28,807 nucleotides of DNA from DAOUEH01 sp034430515 (GCA_034430515.1 DAOUEP010000086.1:1-28807); one strand, 5' to 3'. Numbered from the stretch's first letter, positions 1 through 8,152 are shown. A program made the numbers and translations. The notes: a model not told the origin generated them from the letters alone.

Positions 1-831
1 CTGCTGCTGCCGGTGACCGTCGGCTGCTCGCACAACCGCTGCACCTTCTGCGGCACCTTCACGCAATTTCAGTTCAGCGTGCGCGATATCAAGGATATTA
101 CCCGCGATATTGACCGGGTGGCCGCCAGCTACCCCGGCAACGTGCGGCGCGTCTTTCTGGAAAACGGCGACGCCCTGGCCGCCCCGGCGCCGCTGCTGGC
201 CGAGGTCTTGCGGCAGCTGCGCGCCAAGTTCCCCAACCTGGAGCGCGCCGGCACTTACGCCACCCCCCGCGCCGCCCTGGAAAAGACCCCCGAAGAGCTT
301 AAAGAACTGCGCGAATTAGGGCTGGAAATCGCCTACCTGGGTGTGGAGACCGGCGACGAGGAATTATTAAAAAAGGTCAAGAAGGGCGCCACCTACGACC
401 AGATTGTCGAGGCGGGGCGTAAAATAATGGCGGCGGGTATCACCCTCTCGGTCACCGTCATCCTGGGGCTGGGGGGCGTGGAGGGCAGCGAGAAGCACGC
501 CCGCGCCACCGCCCGTATCCTGACCGACATTGACCCCGATTACGCCGGGGCGCTGACGCTGATGCTGGTGCCGGGGAGCGAGCTTTACGGCGACTGGGAG
601 GCGGGACGCTTCGAGCTTATCTCGCCGCTGCAGTCGCTGCGGGAGCTGCGCACCATCGTCGCCGAGAGTAATTTCACCGACTGCTTTTTCACCGCCAACC
701 ACGCCTCCAACTACCTGCCCATCCGGGCCCGGCTGCCCGAGCAAAAGGCGGAATTACTTAAACTGCTCGACAGGGTGCTGGCCTCCGGGGATGCCTCGCG
801 GCTGCGCCCCGAGTCCTACCGGGCGCTCTAG
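1..831 (+). CDS. Radical SAM protein, 5' end cut off by window start
   Basis: The reading frame is open from base 1 (Leu-Leu-Leu-Pro-Val-Thr), so the gene begins upstream. A GTG at 13 is in frame but lies inside the conserved strand before the cluster motif and is unlikely to be the true start. The visible 276 residues carry a radical-SAM [4Fe-4S] motif of spacing CX4CX2C (visible residues 9, 14 and 17, GCSHNRCTFCG). Later come the LENGDAL and GVETGDEELL segments, typical of the SAM-binding barrel, and a GLGG segment. The CX4CX2C spacing differs from the usual CX3CX2C but occurs in one radical-SAM branch annotated only as 'radical SAM protein'. Substrate unknown. It is followed after 17 bases by the thymidylate-synthase-like gene on the same strand, so it may head that operon. 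The family call is firm; the function is not known. Confidence 0.85.
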   Translation: MLLPVTVGCSHNRCTFCGTFTQFQFSVRDIKDITRDIDRVAASYPGNVRRVFLENGDALAAPAPLLAEVLRQLRAKFPNLERAGTYATPRAALEKTPEELKELRELGLEIAYLGVETGDEELLKKVKKGATYDQIVEAGRKIMAAGITLSVTVILGLGGVEGSEKHARATARILTDIDPDYAGALTLMLVPGSELYGDWEAGRFELISPLQSLRELRTIVAESNFTDCFFTANHASNYLPIRARLPEQKAELLKLLDRVLASGDASRLRPESYRAL

Positions 832-848
832 CCGGTGGAAGGGAGCCA

Positions 849-1496
849 ATGAAACTATCGGTCATCGAAGCCAGAGACCTCGCCGAGGCCTGGTTCCTCT
901 GCCTGGGCAGAGTGCTGGAAGAGGGGCGCCGCTATAAAATCGACCGCGGCAGCTACGCCGGCCAGCACCGCCAGGAGCTTGACCTGGTGGTGGTGCAGGT
1001 GGCCTACCCGGCCACCCGGCCGCTGATACCGGACGTGCCGCCGGGCGTGCCCCCACCCTCCACCATGGACTACGTGGAGAGCTACCTGCCTTACCTGATG
1101 ACGGCCCACCGCAAGGAGGGCGAGCAATATACCTACGGCCAGTACCTGGAGCCGCAGATTGCCGAGGCCATCCGGATGTATAAGGAGGACGGCCACGCCA
1201 CCAACCAGGCCTTTATGGCGGTGGGCGACATGCAGTCCATTTCCCTGGACGACCCGCCTTGTCTGCGGATGATTGATACCCGCATCAGCGAGGGCAAGCT
1301 CAAGTTCATCGCCTACTTCCGCTCCTGGGACCTGTGGGCGGGCTTTCCTTCCAACCTGGCCGCCATGCAGCTCCTCAAGGAGTACATGGCCAGCGAGATA
1401 GGCGTGGCCGACGGCGAGCTGGTAGCCATGAGCAAGGGGCTGCACCTCTACGAGTACGCCTGGGAGCTGGCCCGAACCGTCCTGCGCCGCGATTAA
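849..1496 (+). CDS. Thymidylate synthase family protein, short archaeal-like type
   Basis: The 215-residue product matches the thymidylate synthase fold in its C-terminal half. Asp-Asp-Pro-Pro-Cys places the catalytic cysteine at C138. FRSWDLWAGFPSN (157-169) corresponds to the dUMP-binding RSxD...G.P.N segment, and H199/Y201 correspond to the HxY that binds the ribose. TYGQYL (95-100) fits the conserved YG motif. At 215 residues it is shorter than E. coli ThyA (264) and near the length of methanogen-type enzymes. The expected role is dUMP to dTMP, or a related pyrimidine C5 hydroxymethylation. The two adjacent arginines that reach across the dimer to the dUMP phosphate in bacterial ThyA appear replaced by N119-Q120, so the exact substrate or folate is uncertain. 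The ATG is preceded by GGAAGGGAG. It lies 17 bases after the radical-SAM gene and 42 before the Sir2 gene. Confidence 0.75.
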   Translation: MKLSVIEARDLAEAWFLCLGRVLEEGRRYKIDRGSYAGQHRQELDLVVVQVAYPATRPLIPDVPPGVPPPSTMDYVESYLPYLMTAHRKEGEQYTYGQYLEPQIAEAIRMYKEDGHATNQAFMAVGDMQSISLDDPPCLRMIDTRISEGKLKFIAYFRSWDLWAGFPSNLAAMQLLKEYMASEIGVADGELVAMSKGLHLYEYAWELARTVLRRD

Positions 1497-1538
1497 CCAA
1501 GCGAGTTTCACCCGAATTTTACGGAGGTTTAGAGAATA

Positions 1539-2321
1539 GTGGAGCCAATCGAACAGGTAGCCGAGATGCTTAAAGACGCCCAAAAAGTGGTCGTCTTTAC
1601 CGGGGCCGGTTTCAGCACCGAGTCGGGCGTGCCCGACTTCCGCAGCCCCGGCGGGGTCTGGGACAAGTTCGACCCCAGCGAGCTGAACCTGCCCAACTTC
1701 CTGCGCTCGGAGGAGGTGCGCGAGAAGTACTGGCGGATGCACAAGATGATGTGGGAGACCATCCGCGACGCCCAGCCCAACGCCGGGCACCACGCCGTCA
1801 ACGAGCTGTACGAGATGGGCAAGCTGGACTGCGTCGTCACCCAGAACACCGACGGCCTGCACCAGAAGGCCGGCGTCCCCGCCGACATGGTGCTGGAGAT
1901 ACACGGCACGATGCAGTGGGTGGACTGCTTGGACTGCCAGCAGCGCTACCCCCGCGCCCACGCCCACGATAAGATGCTGGCCGGGGAGGCCATCCCCCGC
2001 TGCGATAGCTGCGGCGGCGTCCTCAAACCGGCCACGGTGGCCTTCGGGCAGGCCATGCCGGAACGGGAGACGCGCGAGGCCGAGGCGCGGTCGGCGGGCT
2101 GCGACCTCTTCCTGGCGGCCGGCTCGTCGCTGGTGGTCTATCCCGCCGCCCAGATGCCGGTTGTCGCCAAAAGGAGCGGCGCCAGACTGGTCATCCTCAA
2201 CCTCACCCCCACCCCCCACGACGCTCATGCCGACGTCGTCATCGGGGAGAAGACCGGCGCCACGCTGGCCCGCATCGTCAAGCGCGCCAAAGAACTCCTC
2301 TCCGGCCAGCGCGGCGGGTAA
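1539..2321 (+). CDS. cobB: NAD-dependent protein deacylase, Sir2 family (sirtuin)
   Basis: This 260-residue sirtuin removes acyl groups from lysines using NAD+, giving nicotinamide and O-acyl-ADP-ribose. All family landmarks are visible: GAGFSTESGVPDFR (22-35) for NAD binding, TQNTDGLH (101-108) with N103 and D105, catalytic H122 in EIHGT, a structural zinc site at C130/C133 and C155/C158, and GSSLVVYPA (195-203). The usual FGE triad is FGQ here (169-171). I do not see the Tyr-x-x-Arg pair that marks desuccinylases, so deacetylase is the default. The start is GTG at 1539, chosen because ACGGAGGT sits 10 bases upstream and no ATG is as well placed. The next gene begins 5 bases after the stop, which implies co-transcription. 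Length is normal for a bacterial sirtuin. Confidence 0.93.
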   Translation: MEPIEQVAEMLKDAQKVVVFTGAGFSTESGVPDFRSPGGVWDKFDPSELNLPNFLRSEEVREKYWRMHKMMWETIRDAQPNAGHHAVNELYEMGKLDCVVTQNTDGLHQKAGVPADMVLEIHGTMQWVDCLDCQQRYPRAHAHDKMLAGEAIPRCDSCGGVLKPATVAFGQAMPERETREAEARSAGCDLFLAAGSSLVVYPAAQMPVVAKRSGARLVILNLTPTPHDAHADVVIGEKTGATLARIVKRAKELLSGQRGG

Positions 2322-2326
2322 CCTAG

Positions 2327-3544
2327 TTGAGTCCCCTTCGCTGGTTCGTTCTGCTCCTGCTGGCGGCCTGTCTGCTGCCCGCCGTGCTTCTGACCGGCTG
2401 CGCCCCCGCCGACGACCTGGACGCCAGCCTGGACGATATTACCGACCATTACCGCTTTGACCTGGCGGGCTGGGAGGCGGGCGCCCTGGCCGGGGAGGCC
2501 GTCCTGGCCTGCTTCGGCCAGACACAAAGCGACGGCACGGCCTGCGTCCGGGAGTATTTTGATAACCTGGCGCGCCTCGACGCCCTGGCCGGGGAAATAG
2601 CCGCCATTGCGGAGGGCCGCCAGTCCGGCGACGCCGACTCCCTCCGCGTCGAGTATGAGGAAATCGAGACCGCCAACGCCCGCCTCGCCCTCACCGTGGA
2701 GCGGACGCTGGAAGCGCAACTCAGGGAGGCCCTGACCGAGCAGGGCATCGTCAACCCCTTCGGCGGCGAGGGGCCCGCCTTCCCGCCGGTCAGCTTCCAC
2801 CTGGGGCCTCCGCCGCACCTGCTGGTCGTCTCGCCGCGCGACCGTATCGAGAACCTGCGCCGCGTCAACCTGTTGCCGGAGATGACCGTGGCGGAGAGGG
2901 AAGAAATCGAGGCCGAGGTCGAAGCGCTCGGCTATTCGGCGCTGGTGACCAGCCTCGGCGGCATCGCCACCTATCCCAGCTTCGTCGCCGACAGCGCCGA
3001 CCTGCGCTACACCATCAATACCGCCGCCGAGGAGTGGCTGCACCAGTACCTGGCCTTCACGCCGCTGGGCCTGGGCTACGTGCTGGACTTGAGCGGCCTC
3101 CGCCGCGACAACGACGTCATCACCATGAACGAGACCGTCGCCGGCATCGTCAGCGAGGAAATCGGCGCTATCGTCTACGATAGATACTACGCCGGCGCGG
3201 CGCCGGAGACCTATGAAGCGCCCGCCGACGGCTTCGATTTCAACGCCGCCATGCGGGAGACGCGGCTGGCCGTGGACGCCTACCTGGCCGCCGGCCGGAT
3301 TGAGGAAGCCGAGACCTACATGGAGGCGCGGCGGCTCTACATCAACGCCAACGGCTACTACATCCGCAAGCTCAACCAGGCCTATTTCGCCTTCCACGGC
3401 TCTTACGCCGACAGCCCCACCTCGGTAGACCCCATCGGCGACGCCTTCCGCCAGCTGCGCGGGCAGAGCGAATCGCTGCGTGCCTTCCTGGACAGCGCCG
3501 CCGCCATGACCAGCCCCGCCGACCTGGACGCCGCCCTCGACTAG
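2327..3544 (+). CDS. Secreted lipoprotein, possible aminopeptidase-like domain
   Basis: I do not recognise this 405-residue protein as a named family. The N-terminus is a lipoprotein signal: basic Arg5, a hydrophobic run at 6-21 and lipobox LTGC with the lipidated cysteine at C25. The mature part is acidic and mostly helical. AEEWLHQYL (234-242) followed 29 residues later by MNETVAG (267-273) resembles the HExxH...NE arrangement of predicted aminopeptidases such as COG4324. The first histidine is Glu here (E235-E236-W-L-H239), so the zinc site may be altered or dead. KLNQAYFAFHGSY (around 348-360) is also reminiscent of that family. The start is TTG at 2327, 5 bases after the Sir2 stop; no in-frame ATG lies near the signal peptide. 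The link to peptidases is inference; the secretion signal is clear. Confidence 0.7.
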   Translation: MSPLRWFVLLLLAACLLPAVLLTGCAPADDLDASLDDITDHYRFDLAGWEAGALAGEAVLACFGQTQSDGTACVREYFDNLARLDALAGEIAAIAEGRQSGDADSLRVEYEEIETANARLALTVERTLEAQLREALTEQGIVNPFGGEGPAFPPVSFHLGPPPHLLVVSPRDRIENLRRVNLLPEMTVAEREEIEAEVEALGYSALVTSLGGIATYPSFVADSADLRYTINTAAEEWLHQYLAFTPLGLGYVLDLSGLRRDNDVITMNETVAGIVSEEIGAIVYDRYYAGAAPETYEAPADGFDFNAAMRETRLAVDAYLAAGRIEEAETYMEARRLYINANGYYIRKLNQAYFAFHGSYADSPTSVDPIGDAFRQLRGQSESLRAFLDSAAAMTSPADLDAALD

Positions 3545-3606
3545 CCCCCGGATAATTCGTTAACCGGGGCGGCATGTGGTAAAATTTTAACAGGTAAAAC
3601 TGTCCG

Positions 3607-4842
3607 ATGATACCCCAACTGGCAGGCTACATCACCCGCCGCGAAGGGCGCAAGTTCCGCCGGCTCAACCCCGCCTTCGACGATACCGTCATCGCCGGGG
3701 GAGGCGGCGGCATCTCGCTCTACGTGCACATCCCGTTCTGCCGCGCCCTCTGTCCCTTCTGCTGCTTCAACCGCTACCTCTTCGACGAGGGGCTGGCGCG
3801 CCGCTACTTCGCCGACCTGCGGCGGGAGCTTGACATGTACGCCGACCGCGGCTATCGCTTCGAGAGTATCTACTTCGGCGGCGGCACGCCCACGGTGCTC
3901 ATGGACGAGCTGGCCGGCTTCGTCGAGCGGGTGCGGGCGCTCTTCCCGGTACGTGAAATCTCGCTGGAGACCACCCCCCGCGAGCTGACGCCGGAGAACA
4001 CCCGGCTCCTGCGGGAGATGGGCATCGACCGCCTCTCCATCGGCGTGCAGAGCTTTGAGCAACCCGTCCTCAAGACGATGGGGCGCAACAACGGCCCCGC
4101 CGCCGAGGTCAAAAAGAGGCTGCGCCGCACCGAGGGGCAGTTCGCCACCCTCAACGTGGACTTCGTCTTTAATTTCCCCGGCCAGACCGTCGCCCAGTTC
4201 GCCGCCGACGTGGCCGCCTTCAAGGAGCTTGAACTAGGCCAGGCCACCTTCTACCCGCTGATGGCCTCCCCCCACAAGCAGGACGCTTTGGAGCGTAAAT
4301 TCAACCGGGTGGACAACTCACGGGAGCGGCGGTTCTACGACGTTATCCTGCGCGAGCTTTACCACGGAGGCTACCACGCCGCCACGGCCTGGTGCTTCTC
4401 GCGCGGGGAGCGGATGATTGACGAGTACATCATCGAGTACGACGACTATATCGGCATCGGCGCCGGGTCGGTGAGCATGGCGCGAGGCAATTTCTATGCC
4501 AACTCCTTCGCCCTCGACCACTACCACGAGCTTATCTCCGCCGGCAAACTGCCCGTCGTCGGCTGGCGGCGGCTTCCGGAGAGAGAGCACCAGCGCTACT
4601 ACCTGCTCACCAAGCTCTTCGGGCTGGAGGTGGACGAGGCCGCCTTCCGCCAGCGCTTCGGGGCGTCTATCGGCCGCAAGCTGCCGGTGGAGCTGGCCTT
4701 CTTCAAGACCTTCGGGCTGGTCGGCGGGGAGGGCAAGCTCCGGGTCACCGAGCGGGGGATGTACCCGGTGAGCGTGATGATGCGGGAGTTTTTCGCGGCC
4801 CTGAACACGCTGCGGGAATATTATATCGAGAACCAGATTTAG
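3607..4842 (+). CDS. HemN/HemW-like radical SAM protein (coproporphyrinogen III oxidase family)
   Basis: The 411-residue protein has the HemN-family layout. VHIPFCRALCPFCCF (40-54) holds the radical-SAM cysteines C45, C49 and C52 (CX3CX2C) plus an adjacent C53. GGGTPT (91-96) binds SAM, and LSIGVQSF plus NVDFVFNFPGQT follow the family consensus. A C-terminal winged-helix-like part follows from about residue 300. HemN oxidises coproporphyrinogen III to protoporphyrinogen IX without oxygen, HemW is a heme chaperone, and other members act in heme breakdown or methyl transfer. HemN has its fourth cysteine two residues after the third (CXC) and HemW has Phe there, so CCF matches neither exactly and I leave the function open. 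There is no strong ribosome site; an AGG lies about 15 bases upstream of the ATG. It ends 9 bases from the convergent ubiE stop. Confidence 0.82.
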   Translation: MIPQLAGYITRREGRKFRRLNPAFDDTVIAGGGGGISLYVHIPFCRALCPFCCFNRYLFDEGLARRYFADLRRELDMYADRGYRFESIYFGGGTPTVLMDELAGFVERVRALFPVREISLETTPRELTPENTRLLREMGIDRLSIGVQSFEQPVLKTMGRNNGPAAEVKKRLRRTEGQFATLNVDFVFNFPGQTVAQFAADVAAFKELELGQATFYPLMASPHKQDALERKFNRVDNSRERRFYDVILRELYHGGYHAATAWCFSRGERMIDEYIIEYDDYIGIGAGSVSMARGNFYANSFALDHYHELISAGKLPVVGWRRLPEREHQRYYLLTKLFGLEVDEAAFRQRFGASIGRKLPVELAFFKTFGLVGGEGKLRVTERGMYPVSVMMREFFAALNTLREYYIENQI

Positions 4843-4851
4843 AAATCGTCT

Positions 4852-5580
4852 TTATTTAGTCGCCACGTGCAACCCCACGATGCCGAACCAGAGCGGGCGG
4901 AAAGAGACTTTCCTGAACCCGGCCTTGAGCAGCATCTCGGTGACCTCGCCCGGCCCGTAGAAGCGGGACATGGACTCGGCCAGGTAGCGGTAGGCGGCGC
5001 GGTTGCCCGATACCAGCGCGCCCACCGGCCGGGCGACTAAATACATGTAGCGGTGAAAAAGCCATCGGACGATGAGGCTATGCGGCTGGCTGGACTCGAC
5101 GATGACGTAGCGGCCGCCCGGCTTAAGCACCCGTTTCACCTCGACCAGGTGGGGCAGGCGCAGCCGGCTCTGGTAGGTGAGGTTGCGGAAGGCGAAGGAA
5201 ATCCCCACGCTGTCAAAATGCCCGTCGGGGAAGGGCAGGTTGGCGGCGTCGCCGTTGATGAACTTGATGCGCTCGAAGACCCCGGCGCGGTAGGCCTTGC
5301 GCTTGGCCAGCTCCAGCATCGGCTGGCTGTAGTCCAGCCCGGTGATGGCCGCGCCCTTGGGGGCGAGGCGGGCCAGGTGCACGCTGAGGTCGCCGGTGCC
5401 GCAGCCCAGGTCAAGAATCCGGCGGGGAGCGCCCTCCAGGCACACCCTGGCCGTAAGCCTGCGCCAGCGCCGGTCCATCCCCCAGGTCATCAGGTGATTG
5501 ATGCGGTCGTAGCTGGGCGGCAGGACCTCGAACATGCCGTGCAGGGGGCGGGGTTGGGGGAATATCTCGTTCCGTTTCAT
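4852..5580 (-). CDS. ubiE: Demethylmenaquinone/ubiquinone C-methyltransferase, UbiE/MenG family
   Basis: This 242-residue SAM-dependent methyltransferase would add the ring methyl group in the last step of menaquinone synthesis. It shows YDRINHLMTWGMDRRWR near 24-40, the family signature in front of the Rossmann fold, then motif I DLGCGTGD (57-64). NGDAANLPFPDGHFDSV corresponds to motif II, with SFAFRNL and EVKRVLKPGG after it. Length is usual for the family. The ATG begins 3 bases after the stop of the UbiA prenyltransferase gene with no clear ribosome site, so translation is probably coupled. Ubiquinone is unlikely in an anaerobe of this kind, so menaquinone or demethylmenaquinone is the expected substrate. 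That substrate choice is inference from context. Confidence 0.9.
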   Translation of the reverse strand: MKRNEIFPQPRPLHGMFEVLPPSYDRINHLMTWGMDRRWRRLTARVCLEGAPRRILDLGCGTGDLSVHLARLAPKGAAITGLDYSQPMLELAKRKAYRAGVFERIKFINGDAANLPFPDGHFDSVGISFAFRNLTYQSRLRLPHLVEVKRVLKPGGRYVIVESSQPHSLIVRWLFHRYMYLVARPVGALVSGNRAAYRYLAESMSRFYGPGEVTEMLLKAGFRKVSFRPLWFGIVGLHVATK

Positions 5581-5583
5581 TTT

Positions 5584-6477
5584 TTAAGTTGCGCCGGCGA
5601 TGATGTAGCCGACGGCCACCAATAACTGTGTCAGCAGCACCACCATGACGTTGGCGGCCATGCCCGGCGCCAGCTTGGCCGGGTCGTCGTAGTGGAGGGC
5701 GCCGTTCACCGCCCGCACCGCCAGCGGCAGCGTCAGCAGGCCCAGCAGCGCCCAGAGCGACATGACGCCGGCGATGGCCCACCCGGCAATCCAGAGATAG
5801 ACCAGCAGCGTTACCGCCGCGAAGAAGACGGCGGTGCGCCGCTTGCCGGCGGTGATGACCATGGTCATGCGCCGGGCCACCTTATCGGCCTCGGCGTCGG
5901 GGAACTCGTTGAGCAGTAATAGATTGTGCACCAGCAGGCCGGAGGGAACGGCGGCCACTACCAGCTCCCAGGTATAGTGGCCCGCCTGGGCAAAATACAT
6001 CCCCAGCACCGGCAGCGTGCCCATGCCGGCCCCGGCGGCCCACTCCGGCCAGGGGCGCTTGAGGATGTAGGGGCTGTAGAGCAAAATGAAGAAGGCCGCC
6101 ACCAGCAGCAGCGGCAGGAGCAGCCACCCCTGCACCACGGTGAAATAGATGCCGATGGGCACCGCCAGTATCAATGCCCCCAGACCCAGCCAGAGCACCT
6201 GGTGCGGCCGGAGCCGCCCGGCGGGCAGGATGCCGCTGCCCCCGCTGAAGGGCGTGCGGCGCGTGGCCAGGTCGATGCCGCTGTGGTAGTCGAAATAGTC
6301 GTTGAGGGTGTTGACGCTGATATGGGCCAGCAGCAGCCCGAAGCCGGCCAGCGCAGCGTAGCCGGCGTGAGCGACGCCATCATAATAGGCGATGGCGCTG
6401 CCCAGCAAGGCCAGCACTGCCGTCAGCGGCAGAAACTGCGGGCGGGTCTCCTTAATCCAGACTCCGATGCCTTTCAT
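5584..6477 (-). CDS. UbiA-family prenyltransferase (MenA or MqnP type)
   Basis: This 297-residue integral membrane enzyme has about eight or nine hydrophobic segments. Both Asp-rich motifs that hold Mg2+-prenyl diphosphate are present: NDYFDYHSGID (59-69) and NEFPDAEADK (190-199). It would attach a polyprenyl chain to 1,4-dihydroxy-2-naphthoate (MenA) or to the futalosine-pathway intermediate (MqnP). No other menaquinone gene in the window separates these options. It sits directly upstream of ubiE (3-base gap) and 21 bases downstream of the cupin gene, all on the minus strand, so the three are probably one operon. A GAAAGGAAG ribosome site lies just before the ATG. The family and membrane location are firm; the aromatic acceptor is inferred. 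Confidence 0.88.
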   Translation of the reverse strand: MKGIGVWIKETRPQFLPLTAVLALLGSAIAYYDGVAHAGYAALAGFGLLLAHISVNTLNDYFDYHSGIDLATRRTPFSGGSGILPAGRLRPHQVLWLGLGALILAVPIGIYFTVVQGWLLLPLLLVAAFFILLYSPYILKRPWPEWAAGAGMGTLPVLGMYFAQAGHYTWELVVAAVPSGLLVHNLLLLNEFPDAEADKVARRMTMVITAGKRRTAVFFAAVTLLVYLWIAGWAIAGVMSLWALLGLLTLPLAVRAVNGALHYDDPAKLAPGMAANVMVVLLTQLLVAVGYIIAGAT

Positions 6478-6498
6478 GGCCTTCCTTTCGTAGTGGAA

Positions 6499-6978
6499 TT
6501 AGGCGTCGAGCGGCTTGGCCCCGGGGGCGGTCGGCCCGTCGTAGGCGAACTCCTGCCCGTTCATCGTCTTGGTGAAGCGGGGCGAGAGCAGGATAGCGTG
6601 GAAGAGGACGGGCTTGCCGATGCGCCGGAAGTTGAGCGGGCAGTGCACCAGCCCCTTGGGGACGAAGATGATGGTGGGCCGGTCGATGACGTGCTTTTCC
6701 TCCTCCTGGCCGATGCAGAAATCTATCTCCGCCTCAAAGGAGCTGAACAGGTCGGGGAGCTGCCCCCCCAGAAAGATGAGGTACTCGTCAAAGTCGTGGG
6801 TATGGGGGTCTTTCTCCAGGTAAATCGGCTCGACGAAGAGCTGCCAGCCCATGTTGAGATTGGCGCCGGGTATCTGGCGGGCGCCGCGGAAATAGGCCTG
6901 CGGTCCGGCCACCGCCGTGAGGTTTGAAGGCTCCTTGAAATCGGTGAGGAAGAGCTTATCGTAGCGGGATGCGGCCAT
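6499..6978 (-). CDS. Cupin-fold protein with metal site, function unknown
   Basis: I place the start at the ATG ending at 6978 (159 residues, MAASRYDKLF) because AAAGGAG lies 8 bases before it; the frame is open to a possible start at 7071 that lacks such a site. The single cupin domain has HTHDFDEYLIFLGG (H59, H61, E65) as motif 1 and VPKGLVHCPLNF (H112) as motif 2. This is the usual set of three histidines and one glutamate that holds a divalent metal. There is no signal peptide or second domain. Cupins include dioxygenases, isomerases and small-molecule sensors, and nothing here tells which applies. It is first in a likely operon with the quinone prenyltransferase and methyltransferase genes, which hints at a role linked to a quinone or aromatic compound. 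That link is inference. Confidence 0.8.
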   Translation of the reverse strand: MAASRYDKLFLTDFKEPSNLTAVAGPQAYFRGARQIPGANLNMGWQLFVEPIYLEKDPHTHDFDEYLIFLGGQLPDLFSSFEAEIDFCIGQEEEKHVIDRPTIIFVPKGLVHCPLNFRRIGKPVLFHAILLSPRFTKTMNGQEFAYDGPTAPGAKPLDA

Positions 6979-7024
6979 AGCGAGGTCTCCTTTACTTATC
7001 ATTCCTTTTTGGGCGGCTTCACGA

Positions 7025-7030
7025 TATAAT
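7025..7030 (+). promoter_or_regulatory. Possible -10 element for rlmN
   Basis: A perfect TATAAT lies in the 118-base divergent gap between the cupin gene and rlmN. No good -35 box is found 16-18 bases upstream (TTCCTT is the best at 17). An imperfect inverted repeat, ATAAT-CGT-ATTAT, begins inside the box (7026-7038). The start would be near 7037, leaving a leader of about 60 bases. Confidence 0.35.
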
Positions 7031-7096
7031 CGTATTATCAACAATTTATCCGATAGCGGCGGGAATGTCAAAAGCAGGGGAGCAGTTTACATAACT

Positions 7097-8152
7097 ATGG
7101 CGACAAAGACAGCCGGTATCACCGGCCTCACCGCAGGCGAGCTCGCGGCGCTGGTGGCGGAACTGGGCGAGCCGAAGTACCGGGCGCAGCAGGTTGCCGC
7201 CTGGGTCTACCGGGGGCTGGCGACATCGTATGACGAGATGACCGACCTGCCGCGTGGTTTCCGCGATAAGCTGGCCGGGGCAATCCGGCTATCCAGCCTG
7301 GAGCCGCTGGAGGAAGTCGCCGGACGGGACGGCACCGTCAAGGCGCTCTTCCGCCTCCACGACGGGCAGACCGTCGAGGCCGCCCTGATGCCCGCCGGCC
7401 AGCGCCAAACCGTGTGTTGCTCCACGCAGGTGGGCTGCGCCGTCGGCTGCCCCTTCTGCGCCACCGGCCAGCAGGGCTTCGTGCGCAACCTCGACCCCGG
7501 CGAGATTATCGACCAGGTACTCCACTTCGCCCGCCGCCTGAAAAAGCAGGATAATAAGGTGGACAACATCGTCTTCATGGGCATGGGCGAGCCGCTGGCC
7601 AACTACAATAATTTGATGCAGGCCATCAGGACGCTCAACGCCCCGGAGGGGTTCGGGCTGGGGGCGCGCGCCATGACTATCTCCACCGCCGGGATTACGC
7701 CCGGCATCCGGCGGCTGGGGCGGGAGCGGCTCCAGGTGGGGCTGGCCGTCTCGCTGCACGCCGCCGATAACGCCCTGCGCAATAAGCTCGTGCCCCTCAA
7801 CCGCAAGTATCCCCTGGAGAGCTTGATGGCGGCCTGCCGCGACTATTTCCAGGCCAGCGGGCGGCGCGTTACCTTCGAGTACATCCTCTTTAAGGGCGTC
7901 AACGATTCCCTGAGCCAGGCGCGCGCCCTGGCCGACCTGCTTGGGGGAATGAATTGCCACGTCAACCTCATCCCGGCCAACACCACCGCCGCCCCGGGCT
8001 ACGTGCCGCCGGCCACTGCCGCCGTGCTGGCCTTCGGGCGGGAGCTAAGGCGGCGGGGCGTCAACGCTACGGTGCGCCGGTCGCGGGGGCAGGATATCGC
8101 CGCCGGCTGCGGGCAGCTGCGCAGCCGTTTTCAGGATAAGGCCAAACGTTAG
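7097..8152 (+). CDS. rlmN: 23S rRNA (adenine2503-C2)/tRNA methyltransferase RlmN
   Basis: RlmN is a radical-SAM enzyme that methylates C2 of A2503 in 23S rRNA and A37 of some tRNAs by a ping-pong mechanism. The 351-residue product has the cluster motif CX3CX2C at C114, C118 and C121 (GCAVGCPFCATG). The upstream QTVCCST segment, FMGMGEPLANYNN, STAGITPGIRRL and SLHAADNALRNKLVPLN are also present. Near the C-terminus, DIAAGCGQL holds C338, which matches the methyl-carrying cysteine of the family. Length is normal. The ATG at 7097 has AGGGGAG upstream but at a long distance (about 14 bases). The last 4 bases overlap the end of the convergent antiporter gene. No Cfr-specific feature was noted, and RlmN is the expected housekeeping member. 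Confidence 0.95.
   Translation: MATKTAGITGLTAGELAALVAELGEPKYRAQQVAAWVYRGLATSYDEMTDLPRGFRDKLAGAIRLSSLEPLEEVAGRDGTVKALFRLHDGQTVEAALMPAGQRQTVCCSTQVGCAVGCPFCATGQQGFVRNLDPGEIIDQVLHFARRLKKQDNKVDNIVFMGMGEPLANYNNLMQAIRTLNAPEGFGLGARAMTISTAGITPGIRRLGRERLQVGLAVSLHAADNALRNKLVPLNRKYPLESLMAACRDYFQASGRRVTFEYILFKGVNDSLSQARALADLLGGMNCHVNLIPANTTAAPGYVPPATAAVLAFGRELRRRGVNATVRRSRGQDIAAGCGQLRSRFQDKAKR

Noticed and set aside
3546..3569. Hairpin CCCCGG...CCGGGG between the lipoprotein and HemN-like genes as a terminator
   Set aside because: The stem is only 6 bases with a 12-base loop and no T run follows, so it is not convincing as an intrinsic terminator.
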